Positions 47,574 to 57,968 are shown, counted from the first letter of the stretch. The stretch is 64,000 bases of DNA from Thermoplasmata archaeon (GCA_023140195.1 JAGLME010000018.1:228621-292620), one strand, 5' to 3'. Program-made: numbers and translations. The notes: generated by a model not told the origin, from the sequence alone.

Positions 47574-47786
47574 CTACCAATCAAGTCTCTCCAGCTTTCT
47601 ATCTGCCTTCGTCTTCTTCCGGAACCGCCTGTAGTGGTCCTTGCACACATGGACGCGCCTTGAGCCAGGAACCTTGACATCACTGACCGCCTTGGAGAAC
47701 TTCTTCCCTGCCACCGATCGCAAGGCGGGGTTTGTGCAACCAATGACATCGCATTCGCCTTCTTCGTCGTCCTTTCTCGGCGCCAT
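47574..47786 (-). CDS. Small basic Cys/His (putative zinc-binding) protein
   Basis: ECDVIGCTNPALRSV...HVCKDHYRRFRKKTKADRKLERLDW. Confidence 0.65.
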   Translation of the reverse strand: MAPRKDDEEGECDVIGCTNPALRSVAGKKFSKAVSDVKVPGSRRVHVCKDHYRRFRKKTKADRKLERLDW

Positions 47787-47886
47787 GGAAAGTCAAATCC
47801 CGACTCCCTATTAAAAGATAACCCGTTTCCAATAACGTTTTTACTCGTCACCGCAATCACCCGTCCGGATGAACTACAGGGGAATC

Positions 47887-48948
47887 ATGGACATTGACAC
47901 GACCAACCAGCTTCGCAACCGAACTTGGTGGTGGTGGTGGTGGGTCTTCTTCTTCAAGAATCAGGATGAACCCAACAGGACGAAACAAATGGTGGTTCTC
48001 TGGGGCACCAGGAACTGCAAAAAGGTCTTGGTTAACGACCATCCGTGGTCAAGAAAGAGCGATATTCAGAAAGAACCCGGGGTGGTCTCGGCGTACGGCA
48101 TGACGGCATCCTGGTACTTCGACGGGAAGACCATGATGGACCCTCTCTTCATAGATGACGGGCCGATGACGAGCACCTGGTCCCCGGGAAGGAGGGAGTT
48201 GAGCCTTGCCGGAAAAGGTCACTATGTCTTTTCAGGAGAGGATGACACCAACAAGGTCACCATCGCGAGAAAGGACATGAACATCGAGATCGACATGAGA
48301 CCCTGGACCGACTTCTTGACCGATGTAGCTCCCACCGGAAAGGAGTACTTCATGCATCTGAGCTACGCCATGCACAAGATAAGGGGAAGCAAGGCCAGAG
48401 GACACATATCCATTGGGAACAGAGACGAGGAGGTTGAAGGGACCGCTTACTTCCAGAAGGTCCGCATAAACTCACCGACAACACCCTGGTACTGGGGTGT
48501 TTTTCATTCGGAGACAGGGTCCTTCATAGATTACTTCATGCCCCACATCGGCCCACCCGTGTTCCGGAGGACCGAGAGGCACTCCAGCAGGCTGGACTGG
48601 GGGGAGAGGATTCTGTCCAAGAGCTGGCGGTTCTATGATGCTCAGGAAGGAATACTTCACACCATCCATAACATCAGGATGAGGAAACGCTATGAGAACG
48701 ACTTACCTATCTTCATGCTCAGCGGGGATGACGGGGACAAGAAGTTCGAGATGGAGATGGAATCGTATTCGCGTGCATACTGGAGGATACAGCAACCATT
48801 TCTGAGGATATTCAACACAGTGCTTTACTACAACGAGTACCCTGTCAACGTTACGAAGTTCAGTTTCGAGTCACCCAACACCAAGAGGACCTTGGAGGAC
48901 CTGGAACCGATCGTGGGCAACTGCGAGCATGCCTGGGGAATCGTCTAG
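47887..48948 (+). CDS. Hypothetical lipocalin/CrtC-like beta-rich protein with a hexa-tryptophan N-terminus
   Basis: MDIDTTNQLRNRTWWWWWWVFFFKNQDEPNRTKQMVVLWGTR...; beta-rich W/Y-containing body. Fold assignment is weak. Confidence 0.65.
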   Translation: MDIDTTNQLRNRTWWWWWWVFFFKNQDEPNRTKQMVVLWGTRNCKKVLVNDHPWSRKSDIQKEPGVVSAYGMTASWYFDGKTMMDPLFIDDGPMTSTWSPGRRELSLAGKGHYVFSGEDDTNKVTIARKDMNIEIDMRPWTDFLTDVAPTGKEYFMHLSYAMHKIRGSKARGHISIGNRDEEVEGTAYFQKVRINSPTTPWYWGVFHSETGSFIDYFMPHIGPPVFRRTERHSSRLDWGERILSKSWRFYDAQEGILHTIHNIRMRKRYENDLPIFMLSGDDGDKKFEMEMESYSRAYWRIQQPFLRIFNTVLYYNEYPVNVTKFSFESPNTKRTLEDLEPIVGNCEHAWGIV

Positions 48949-51900
48949 TCCTCTTCGTCCAGGAATTCGCTCCCTTCTTCTGGAACAGGCTCTTCCTCGA
49001 ATTCCAGATCATCGATAGGCGGAGGAACTTCCTCTTCCTCCGGAACCGGCTCTTCGTAGAACTCCTCTGGTTGCTCGGGCTCCAACATCTCTTCCTCGGC
49101 CGGCTTTTTCTTCCTGAGTACGAAGAACAACAGCAGACTTATGATGACTGCCAGTAAGATTATTAGCAACAGCCAAAGCCAGGTGAGATCAGCTGCTCCA
49201 TCATCCGACGGAGGTGTCACGGGTTCTGTCTCGGTCGTGAAGGTGAATGTGTAAGTTCCTAATGCGTTCCCCGCAAGGTCCTCGGCATCGGTGATTGTGA
49301 CGGTGTATTCGGTGTCGTATTCCAAGTCTTCGAGAGGAGTTATCACAAGAGTGTTGCCATCCCAGCTCTCACTGAATGAGATGCTGTCCAGATCAACGTC
49401 GACCGAGGCCTCGTTCATGGGCTCATCGAATTCGATCTCAATCACGGGGACATCGACCGCAACATCGGTATCTTCGTCGTCAGGTGTCGTGCCGATCACT
49501 GAAGGCGGTGTGATATCCACAACAGGTGGTTGATCCTCCGTCTGGAAGTTGAAGGTGTAGCTGTCCCCGCCGGTTCCGTCGCTGTTCCCGTCGAGGAAGT
49601 TGCCGATCACGTCGGTCGCGATCGACCCATCGAGAGTGACAATGTATGTGGTGGTGTACGCGAGGTCGGTGGTTGGATTGAACTCCATTGTTCTGTTGCC
49701 GTTGGACCAGGTGATTGCCCCGTCTACAGAAGTCCAGGTCGTTGTCAGATCGGTGTAGTTGAATGAGGATACAACACTTGCTGTGTCCATGGGTTCGTCG
49801 AAAGTGAGGGTGATGTTGGTTGCTATGGATATGCCAGTTCCCGTGGGAGTTCCAGACGCTGTTGGCGGTGTGGTATCCGCAACTATGTTGATTGTCGCGA
49901 AATCTCCGGTGATGTTGCAGTTCGGCATGACATCGCAGCCGTAAACCCACACTTCATATGGACCGATTGCCCAACCTGCTGTATCCACAGTCTCGTTCAC
50001 CCCTTCAGATATGAAATTGAAGGCCCCATCAGTCGGGTTCATCAGCGTACTTGGCCAGTTGTCCTGACCGATCGTGAAGTTCGCCCCGCCAATGTTGGAT
50101 CCGCCCGTTGTGGAATCGTCGATATCTGCGGTCAGGACCACTATGGCACCAGCCGTCACTGTGACGCTTGGTCCACCATCCACGAATACATTCGAGATCT
50201 CTGGAGGTAGATTGTCTACCATAATTGTCAGAGTAGCGCTATTTTGGCATGTGGCGTTGCGATTATCGAGTACATCTCGTGCGTTGACGCAGATAAAATG
50301 GTCACCCGGCGTCCAAGCAGTAGTGTCAATGGTAATATTCACTCCCTCGGTCGGATTGTCAAAGGTTCCGTCACTTGGGTACATTGGGTTTCCGGGCCAA
50401 GCAGCTCCTTGTTCCACCCAGTATGCGTCCCAGATGTCACTGCCACCGGTCACGGAATCGTCCACGTCCGCGTCCAGTCTAACGAGGGTTCCAGCAGTTA
50501 CCGAAACGCTGGCCGTTCCATTCAGGAAGACGTTCCACACATCCGGCATCACGTCGTCCACAATCGTCAGAGTTGCACAACTTCCCGTCATGTTGTAGTT
50601 CGGAGGAATGACCTGATCCCAGCCGTACACGCAGTAGTCGTACACCCCTGCCACAGTCGGAGTTGGTATGGTCAGATCTACATCTTCCGCCGTGTCATTG
50701 AATGTCCCGTCCATCGGGTTCATCGGTGTTCCAGGCCAGTTGTCAGCCGGAGTGGTGTAGTTGGCGCCGCCAATAGCTGTGCCGCCGGTTGAAGTATCAT
50801 CGATCAGTGCCGTGAGCCAGATCGTGGCGGGCAAAGTAGAGATCTGGTATGTTTGGGTTGGTTGTCCATCTATCAGTACATTATTGATCTCTGGGGGTTG
50901 GAAGTCACATACAGTGATGTTAATTGTTGCGAAGGCCGTGGAAGTTATGTTGTAATTGGGAATCGAATCCCAGCCGTAGACATGGAGGTCGAAGGGCCCG
51001 CAGTTCCATCCAGTAGTGTCCACCAGAGCAGTTACGTCTTCGGATACATCATCTCCCCAACTCCCGTCCACTGCGAACATCCCCACACCCGGCCAAGCCG
51101 CAAAGCTCATGGTGTAGTTCGCGAACATTATGTTGGACCCACCAGTCAGTGTGTCGTTCACAGTGGCATTTAGGGTAACGATAGTCCCTGCCGCCACATT
51201 GACCAATGCGAGACCGTTCACTGTGACGCTATGGACCTCAGGCGGCATGCTCTCCCCAACGATGTTGATTGTCGCGAAATTTCCGGTGATGTTGCAGTTC
51301 GGTATGACATCGCAGCCGTAAACCCACACTTCATATGAGCCGATTGCCCAACCTGTTGTGTCCACCATCCCGATCACATCTTCAGTTATGGAATCGAAGG
51401 TCCCGTCCGTTGGGTTCATAAGGAAACCTGGCCAGTTGTCCTGACCGATCGTGTAGTTCGCCCAGCCAATGCTGGATCCACCCGCTGCAGAATCGTCGAT
51501 ATTCGCGGTCAGTACCACTATGGCACCGGCAGTCACCGGGACACTCGCAACACCATCCACGAGAACATTGTTTATCTCTGGAGGCTGAAGGTCGGCAGAG
51601 GTGATGTTCAAAGTGGCGAAGTCGCCGGTAGTGTTGCATTTGGCCACGGCATCGCATCCATATACCCAGATCTCGTAAGAGCCGACCAACCATCCTGTGG
51701 TGTCAATGCCATCGATAACGATCTCAACGGGAGAGTCAAAGGGTGGGGTTTGGGGGAACATCGGACTGCTAGGCCAATTCGCCATACCGACGGTCCGGTT
51801 AGCACTGGCGATGTTGGAATTCCCTGTCAGAGTGTCATTCAGGAGGGCAGCGAGACCCACAAGGGTTCCACCTGTTACGGTCCTGAACTTCACGCCGTCC

Positions 51901-54695
51901 AAAAGGACATTGTGAATCTCAGGAGGCTCCATGTCGGCGCTGAATTCAACGAAGACCTCTTGATGCGAGATCGACATGTCCACGAATCTCGGGTTGTTAA
52001 CGAATGTCCGCCCAACCACAGAAACCTCTCCGATCGTGATGTTCTCGGTCGCGATCATGCTCCCCTCGTAGATCCTGTCAGTGACCACTATCCAGTTGAC
52101 TTTCCCGCCGGGATTGGTGGTTGGATCTCCGCCACCAAAGAAAGGAGTCGCGTACACCTGTGCCAAGTTATCACGTATCTCAACATCAGCGTTAGGAAGT
52201 GGAGCCAGAACAACGTCCAGGACCTTCACGTGAAGGTAGTTCTTGACGGTCAGATTATTATCAGGTGCGACAAAGACCAGGGCTCCGTCGAAGGTTGTGT
52301 TGAGTGTCGTCGCGTTGGAAAGCATTGTCAACTGGAAGTCCCACAGCCCTGAGTTTGTGATTGTGCTGTTTTCCACAAGCAGATTATCCGATAAGAAATC
52401 CAGCAGAACTGCCACTTGTGTAGAATTGTTGACTCTGGTCCGGTCAACGAGATTGTCACTGGAGTCCAAGAAACCCAGAGCCACATCGGTATTCTCGATA
52501 GTGTTGTTCCTGATCAGAGTGTTGTCCCCGCCGAAGGAAACTACCCCGGCAGATCCTCCTGATATCATCGGGTTGTTGGTAATATTGGCCCAGTCTCCAT
52601 CCGTGTCCAGAATTATGCCCATGTTGTTGTCTTGGATCTTGTTCCCGTCAATTAGCACTCCAGGTCCGGCACAGAGAATGCCTGCCTGGTTTCCGTTCAC
52701 GATATTGTTATCAGTAATCTGGACAGATCTCGCCGGCGACCCGACCTCCACGACGAAGGACCCGTTAGCCTGCTGGGTCCCTAGAATGAAATGAAGGCCG
52801 CCAACGCCCACTGTGATCGTAGGGTTCTGACTGATGTTAACCCAAGTAGCTCCCGTAGGTATCGTGATGGCACCTCCTCCAATCCCGGGAATGGCATTGG
52901 CACCGTCATATACGTGGCCTCCATCTCCGCCCTGGATGTTAACACTAAAGATGTCCACTCCATTGACAGTATCGATGTAGAATGCATGTACGCCCTGGCC
53001 TGCGCCGGATCCCATTGGATGGTAGTTGTCACCGCCCTTACCACCGACAATAGTGCCCATGTCGAACGTGGGTGCGTTCGTCTGCCCAAGGTAGACTGCA
53101 TAACCACCTGGACGGCCGTCCCCGGTCTGACCGTAGTTGTCTCCGCCCTCGCCTCCACCGATGTAGTTGTTATCGACAAGACCTGTGGTGTCCATGGACC
53201 GCAGCCCATAGCCTCCATTACCAGGACCAGACATTATCCCGGGACCTAATCCAGCGTAATCATCTCCCCCTTCTCCACCGAAGACGCGGCAGTTCCTGAT
53301 AGTTATGTTCTGGGAGATCGACGAACGGATACCGTTTCCACCGTTGCCTGCAAGCACACCCAAGCCAGTGAGAGTGTTGTTGCCACCATGGCCACCTTCA
53401 ATGATGTTGGTGAGGACCAGAGTGCCCCTGTTGTCATTCAGATTAATTCCGGATCCACCATATCCAGGAGTGACCCCGCCCATCATGGACGCACCACTGT
53501 TGTTTCCACCCTTTCCGCCTTTAATGTCAATATTATCACGGATTCTGGTAGGCATTCCTCCTACATTGTCCAAGGATATTCCAGTGCCGCCAGTTCCAAT
53601 TGAAAGCAACACATTGTGGTTGGCGAAGTTGTCTCCGCCGTCTCCTCCAGATATGTAAACGTTTTTAGCAATGGAAACAGTGCCCACGTAATCGTTATCG
53701 CTGATGAGTATCCCTGGACCGCCCCATCCTGAATCTCCATCCATTGTGGCGTTGTTGATACCGCCATTCCCTCCTCGGATGAATGTGTTACCGCTAATGT
53801 TGATGCCCGGCATGGGTCCTCCCATGTCAAAGACTGGGAATGCATGGAAAGCTAGACCGCCTCCTCCGGCACCTCCGCCATCTATGTTGTTGTATCCACC
53901 ATTACCACCTTGGATTCGAGTGTTCCTGATTAGCCCGATGGGACCATCCAGGTTGATTGTGAAGATGGCGCGCCCACCTGGGCCAGTTGGATCTGCGTTT
54001 CCACCGATGATGGTGCTCCGGTTAATCCAAAGGGTGTCCCTCACGACCCCGGTCGCATAGATGGCCGTCCCACCATTATTGGTCATTGAAGCAACTGGAG
54101 GAGAGGATCCCAAGACCTCTGTTCCGTTGATATGCAGAAGACCGCCGGTATAGTAGATTCCATACGGGTAGCAGGTCTGTACGAAGCTTCCCTGAATTGT
54201 AACATCAGCATCGTTGATCTCTATCCCAGTGGATGCAAATCCGATATAGGTTCCGCTGAATCGTCCGATGCTCCTAGCTGAGAATATGAACCCCGTCCAA
54301 TCCCCAGGCTGCGGTGCCATTGAAAAAGACACGAAAGATATCCCGCCAGCAGCCGACTGCTGAGAAAGGAATACTCCGTTGACAAGTATCTGAAATCCTG
54401 GTGCTACGTACAGGACTTCGTTGTCTCTCATGTAAACGGTATCTGGTGTGGCTCCTCCCGCGATCGTCAAATCGTTCAACAGTATGTATTGTCCACCACC
54501 AACACTCTGCACATCGCCTCCTGAGAAGGTAACCAGATCGTCCATGTTCCAGTTAACGCCGCTTCCGGGCGTGTTGTAAGCCTTGACCGTCGGCATCTGG
54601 GTCGGCATGACCACAAGAAGCGAAACGAGTACCAGAATCACGACTGTGACAATCGACATCCATTGGGCTCGCCCACTAAATTCCTCTTCTGACAT
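48945..54695 (-). CDS. Giant surface protein: parallel beta-helix region, Ig-like repeats, C-terminal Big_5-like domains and TM
   Basis: N-terminal TM/signal; repeated IxGGxGGxN motifs; repeated PPEINNVLVDGVASVPVTAGAIVVLTANIDDS; DTTPPTASGTPTGTGISIATNITLTFDEPMD; TM WLWLLLIILLAVIISLLLFFVLRKKK. Confidence 0.85.
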   Translation of the reverse strand: MSEEEFSGRAQWMSIVTVVILVLVSLLVVMPTQMPTVKAYNTPGSGVNWNMDDLVTFSGGDVQSVGGGQYILLNDLTIAGGATPDTVYMRDNEVLYVAPGFQILVNGVFLSQQSAAGGISFVSFSMAPQPGDWTGFIFSARSIGRFSGTYIGFASTGIEINDADVTIQGSFVQTCYPYGIYYTGGLLHINGTEVLGSSPPVASMTNNGGTAIYATGVVRDTLWINRSTIIGGNADPTGPGGRAIFTINLDGPIGLIRNTRIQGGNGGYNNIDGGGAGGGGLAFHAFPVFDMGGPMPGINISGNTFIRGGNGGINNATMDGDSGWGGPGILISDNDYVGTVSIAKNVYISGGDGGDNFANHNVLLSIGTGGTGISLDNVGGMPTRIRDNIDIKGGKGGNNSGASMMGGVTPGYGGSGINLNDNRGTLVLTNIIEGGHGGNNTLTGLGVLAGNGGNGIRSSISQNITIRNCRVFGGEGGDDYAGLGPGIMSGPGNGGYGLRSMDTTGLVDNNYIGGGEGGDNYGQTGDGRPGGYAVYLGQTNAPTFDMGTIVGGKGGDNYHPMGSGAGQGVHAFYIDTVNGVDIFSVNIQGGDGGHVYDGANAIPGIGGGAITIPTGATWVNISQNPTITVGVGGLHFILGTQQANGSFVVEVGSPARSVQITDNNIVNGNQAGILCAGPGVLIDGNKIQDNNMGIILDTDGDWANITNNPMISGGSAGVVSFGGDNTLIRNNTIENTDVALGFLDSSDNLVDRTRVNNSTQVAVLLDFLSDNLLVENSTITNSGLWDFQLTMLSNATTLNTTFDGALVFVAPDNNLTVKNYLHVKVLDVVLAPLPNADVEIRDNLAQVYATPFFGGGDPTTNPGGKVNWIVVTDRIYEGSMIATENITIGEVSVVGRTFVNNPRFVDMSISHQEVFVEFSADMEPPEIHNVLLDGVKFRTVTGGTLVGLAALLNDTLTGNSNIASANRTVGMANWPSSPMFPQTPPFDSPVEIVIDGIDTTGWLVGSYEIWVYGCDAVAKCNTTGDFATLNITSADLQPPEINNVLVDGVASVPVTAGAIVVLTANIDDSAAGGSSIGWANYTIGQDNWPGFLMNPTDGTFDSITEDVIGMVDTTGWAIGSYEVWVYGCDVIPNCNITGNFATINIVGESMPPEVHSVTVNGLALVNVAAGTIVTLNATVNDTLTGGSNIMFANYTMSFAAWPGVGMFAVDGSWGDDVSEDVTALVDTTGWNCGPFDLHVYGWDSIPNYNITSTAFATINITVCDFQPPEINNVLIDGQPTQTYQISTLPATIWLTALIDDTSTGGTAIGGANYTTPADNWPGTPMNPMDGTFNDTAEDVDLTIPTPTVAGVYDYCVYGWDQVIPPNYNMTGSCATLTIVDDVMPDVWNVFLNGTASVSVTAGTLVRLDADVDDSVTGGSDIWDAYWVEQGAAWPGNPMYPSDGTFDNPTEGVNITIDTTAWTPGDHFICVNARDVLDNRNATCQNSATLTIMVDNLPPEISNVFVDGGPSVTVTAGAIVVLTADIDDSTTGGSNIGGANFTIGQDNWPSTLMNPTDGAFNFISEGVNETVDTAGWAIGPYEVWVYGCDVMPNCNITGDFATINIVADTTPPTASGTPTGTGISIATNITLTFDEPMDTASVVSSFNYTDLTTTWTSVDGAITWSNGNRTMEFNPTTDLAYTTTYIVTLDGSIATDVIGNFLDGNSDGTGGDSYTFNFQTEDQPPVVDITPPSVIGTTPDDEDTDVAVDVPVIEIEFDEPMNEASVDVDLDSISFSESWDGNTLVITPLEDLEYDTEYTVTITDAEDLAGNALGTYTFTFTTETEPVTPPSDDGAADLTWLWLLLIILLAVIISLLLFFVLRKKKPAEEEMLEPEQPEEFYEEPVPEEEEVPPPIDDLEFEEEPVPEEGSEFLDEED

Positions 54696-54818
54696 TTGAA
54701 CAGCCTCCAACTAACCTAACACATCGACACTGCATCCCATATAAATATTTGTAGGAGCGGTTCTGCATATGTGAAAACAGTAGCAAGAAGAATGGCATTC
54801 AAACATCCAAGCAGGTCA

Positions 54819-56099
54819 TCAGTAGTTGACGGCGTCAGTCTTCATGAACTCTCTGAGAAGAGACGTCGCATAGCATCCCTTGTTGAGCTGGAAATTGAAC
54901 AGAACCGAATCCTCGGTCTTGTGGATCTCTATCACGTCCATTGGTGCGAGAATCTCCCGCCGTGTTCCTTTTGAGGATAGTCTTGCCATCTGGCCAATGA
55001 AGAAGTCGCGATTCTTCACGCCTTCATCATCGATGACCTTGCTCTCGATCTCACCCATCTCTCCTTTGGCAAGTTCCGATTCAGTCCCAAACAGGACAGC
55101 GCTGACGAACGCTCTCTTCCTCTTCACCTGATCGGTGACCTTCTCCATGTTTCGTTCTTTGACGGGGATCCAATTGCCATGATCTGGTAGGCCGTACTTG
55201 TTCAGGGGTAGAACGAGGTCGCCCTCGATCGGAAGGTCCAATGGGATGCCTTTCTCCATTCGCAGACTCAGCATTCTGTTGAACAGATAGGACTGGTAGG
55301 CGTGCACGAACATCATCAGCAGGTTCCCCGGGAGTTGTCCCAGGGCGCCCACGAAATCGTCAGGGTCCTTGACCAAGTGGTTAAGCACCGCCTTTTCGAA
55401 CGACAGTTTCTCTGGGAAGTCCACCAGCGCTTTGGCATAGTCCCGGTCTTCCTGGAGAGCCTTCCTGGCCTCGAAGGCCTCTTCATGTTCTCCGGCAATC
55501 GGGTTCCCAACGTACGTCATGACCGCCTGCTCGAAGTCCCCCCTTGTGATGTGTCTTCCGACCAAGTGGGTAACAGGCCTTATCACACCAAATCTTTGTA
55601 CGCCGAAGAAATTGGGGAAACCGCCGGTCTCCAGTATCTCACTGCCCGTTTCGAACGATTCGTTGTAGGCGTCATTTATGGGCATCAGAATGTCCTTGAC
55701 ACCAACCGTGAACTCGTTACCAAATAGGTCTCCGATATCCAGCCGATCGTTCGTTTGAAAGACATCCAGGATCTCCACATCCGCCATTGACAGTGAGTTC
55801 ACCATCTCCGGGGAGCAATCGAATTGAAACAGCCGTGTCGCGACCGCCCTCTTGTCCTTGGTACCGGCGAAACGTATCTTCCTTCTCGACATCCTCAGGA
55901 TCCTTGCCAGTTTACGGACTAGCCTGTTCGTCTCCCAGTTCCTGGACCTTATTCTCGCGGCGGTGAACTTGCCGCCCTCTACGCGTTCAAGCTCATTTGA
56001 TATCTCTTCAACAAGAAAATCCTCAGGTTCCTTTCTGAGTCTACCGCCGATCCCAGGAGTATCGGTCAAAAAGACAGAGATCCCTATGGTTTCCTCCAT
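54819..56099 (-). CDS. truD: tRNA pseudouridine synthase D
   Basis: RLRKEPEDFLVEEI, RKIRFAGTKDKRAVATRLFQF, GGFPNFFGVQRFGVIRPVTHLVGRHITRGDFEQAVMTYVG. Confidence 0.95.
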   Translation of the reverse strand: MEETIGISVFLTDTPGIGGRLRKEPEDFLVEEISNELERVEGGKFTAARIRSRNWETNRLVRKLARILRMSRRKIRFAGTKDKRAVATRLFQFDCSPEMVNSLSMADVEILDVFQTNDRLDIGDLFGNEFTVGVKDILMPINDAYNESFETGSEILETGGFPNFFGVQRFGVIRPVTHLVGRHITRGDFEQAVMTYVGNPIAGEHEEAFEARKALQEDRDYAKALVDFPEKLSFEKAVLNHLVKDPDDFVGALGQLPGNLLMMFVHAYQSYLFNRMLSLRMEKGIPLDLPIEGDLVLPLNKYGLPDHGNWIPVKERNMEKVTDQVKRKRAFVSAVLFGTESELAKGEMGEIESKVIDDEGVKNRDFFIGQMARLSSKGTRREILAPMDVIEIHKTEDSVLFNFQLNKGCYATSLLREFMKTDAVNY

Positions 56100-56108
56100 C
56101 CGAACACG

Positions 56109-56384
56109 TCATTTCAGCTGCTTCTCGAGGTTCTCCCGCGCTTCCTTGAATTCCTTGGATATCTTGGCAGCCGCACGCTTCACCGCGGTCTGAGGCTTCC
56201 CTTTCTTGACCTTTACGTATATCACGGGCTTGTCGAGCTGCTGATGACCTGTGACGTATTTTGCCTCGGAAACGTCCTTGTCCCTCATCAGTTCGTCGAC
56301 CAATGGGTAAAGAAGGGTCTCATCCATGCCGGAAACCTCGATCTTCGCGTATGTCTTCTTGCTCTCGAGAAGTGTAAGCTCCAT
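56109..56384 (-). CDS. rpoL: RNA polymerase subunit Rpo11 (RpoL)-like protein
   Basis: 91 aa; MELTLLESKKTYAKIEVSGMDETLLYPLVDELMRDKDVSEAKYVTGHQQLDKPVIYVKVKKGKPQTAVKRAA. Confidence 0.75.
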   Translation of the reverse strand: MELTLLESKKTYAKIEVSGMDETLLYPLVDELMRDKDVSEAKYVTGHQQLDKPVIYVKVKKGKPQTAVKRAAAKISKEFKEARENLEKQLK

Positions 56385-56749
56385 TGAATCCCAGAATAGG
56401 ACTATTTGTTATTAAGATTTGTCATGTCAAGGATTTGTTGTCATTTTGGGTCATACGGGGCGTCGAAATCGTGCCGACAACTTCGCATCTGTCACCTTCA
56501 ATCCCTTCTGAGGCTCATAGACGCATTCTCCTGCTCTTATTCTTCCTTCTGTGAATTCTCTCCATTCTTCTCTTGATCTCCCTTACACCCTCAATAAAGG
56601 CTCCACAACGCTATCGTTCTCTATGATCTCATGCTAGAAGCACATTTTTTCTCAAAAACGCAATTCGGACGTATACGGAGACGACAAGCCTGCTCAGAGA
56701 ATTGCCAGGATTCAAATGCGGCATGGGAAGTACAGGCTGGATACCCGGG

Positions 56750-57118
56750 TCACTGCGTACCATTTCCTCGCTTCCCACTCCTTTTCTCTCTCCTAGAGTC
56801 AAGACACATCTGAACCCATTCCTGGGGAATGCCAACCGCGGTGAAGGCTTCCATCGAGAGCGTCGGCCTTGAGGTGTATGCGTCGCCCAGGACCATCGTC
56901 TCCCAGACGAAATCGCAGAGCTCCGGGATCTGCTTGTGTTTGGCCGCCGGTGATCTGTCCGCCTCCTTGCACTCCTTGCATATCATGAAGTAATATTTGT
57001 CCCCGGGGAAGCCGGGCAGGGCTTTGAACGCTACCTCGACCTCGCCCGTCCAAGGAAAGAAATGGCTTCCACATATTCCACATGGAATGGCGTTCGGGGA
57101 ACGCTTCATCTCGACCAT
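56750..57118 (-). CDS. Hypothetical Cys-containing protein
   Basis: 122 aa; CGICGSHFFPWTGEVEVAFKALPGFPGDKYYFMICKECKEADR (two CxxC knuckles). Confidence 0.6.
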   Translation of the reverse strand: MVEMKRSPNAIPCGICGSHFFPWTGEVEVAFKALPGFPGDKYYFMICKECKEADRSPAAKHKQIPELCDFVWETMVLGDAYTSRPTLSMEAFTAVGIPQEWVQMCLDSRREKRSGKRGNGTQ

Positions 57119-57594
57119 GCCTCAACCTCCCGCATCAGACCTGTCATCCTCCACGTAGGCTCAACTTCGCCTCCCTGAGCGCAATCCTGTGATACGGTTG
57201 CTGTGCGTCCCTGAGAACTCTTTTCGCCTCTTCCAGTGCTATCTTGTGATGCGGTTGCCGCTCCACTTATAGACCATCAGGTCGTACTTTGTTGGATTCC
57301 ATGATCTAACTTTCAGACCAAAGGCGATGTAGAGCATTTTCAGAACAAAATACAGGGGAATTATCACAACCAGCAACCAGGGGTCAAGCATCATATCGCC
57401 AAATGGACTATGGGGATTTAAAGGTTGTCCAAATGTCCGAGTTCGTGTTCGCCTCTATTTCCCTATATAAAGATACTACCCCGAAAACCCCTCAAATCGA
57501 CCCAAAATGTCCGACTTTGCTATGCCAACTCGGAAATTTCTAATCGAGGTTTCAATTTGGACCTATGATATGTCGGAGTTCTCATTGAAGTCTG

Positions 57595-57912
57595 TCATTT
57601 TTCCCTCTCTAGAACAGATTTCTGTTTGCGAATAAGGCTTACTGTGGTGGATCTCTCAGAGATTAAGGCTATACTCTTTTGATTCTTCAAATCGTTCATG
57701 AAACACAGGCATATGGACGACCCATCTACAACACCTAAGAAGAACTGTCTAAATGATTCGTATCCTCTAGAATAGAGCTCTCTATCCACTAGTGATTGCC
57801 ATATCTTCTTCACAGCTAGATGTTCTTTGTTTCTCAATAATTCCTCTGCCATCATCTCTCGGGTGTCGTGGTTTGCATCCCATTCTAATACACCAAAGGT
57901 GCACCTACGCAC
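57595..57912 (-). CDS. Hypothetical protein
   Basis: 105-aa ORF; no recognised motif. Confidence 0.4.
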   Translation of the reverse strand: MRRCTFGVLEWDANHDTREMMAEELLRNKEHLAVKKIWQSLVDRELYSRGYESFRQFFLGVVDGSSICLCFMNDLKNQKSIALISERSTTVSLIRKQKSVLEREK

Positions 57913-57960
57913 CCTTTAATCATTCTACCTGAGAAATACAGCCAACGCTTTCGAACGGAC

Positions 57961-57968
57961 TATATAAG
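57961..57968 (+). promoter_or_regulatory. Possible archaeal TATA box upstream of the STAND gene
   Basis: TATATAAG in an AT-rich intergenic stretch; about 210 nt from the TTG start, so tentative. Confidence 0.3.
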
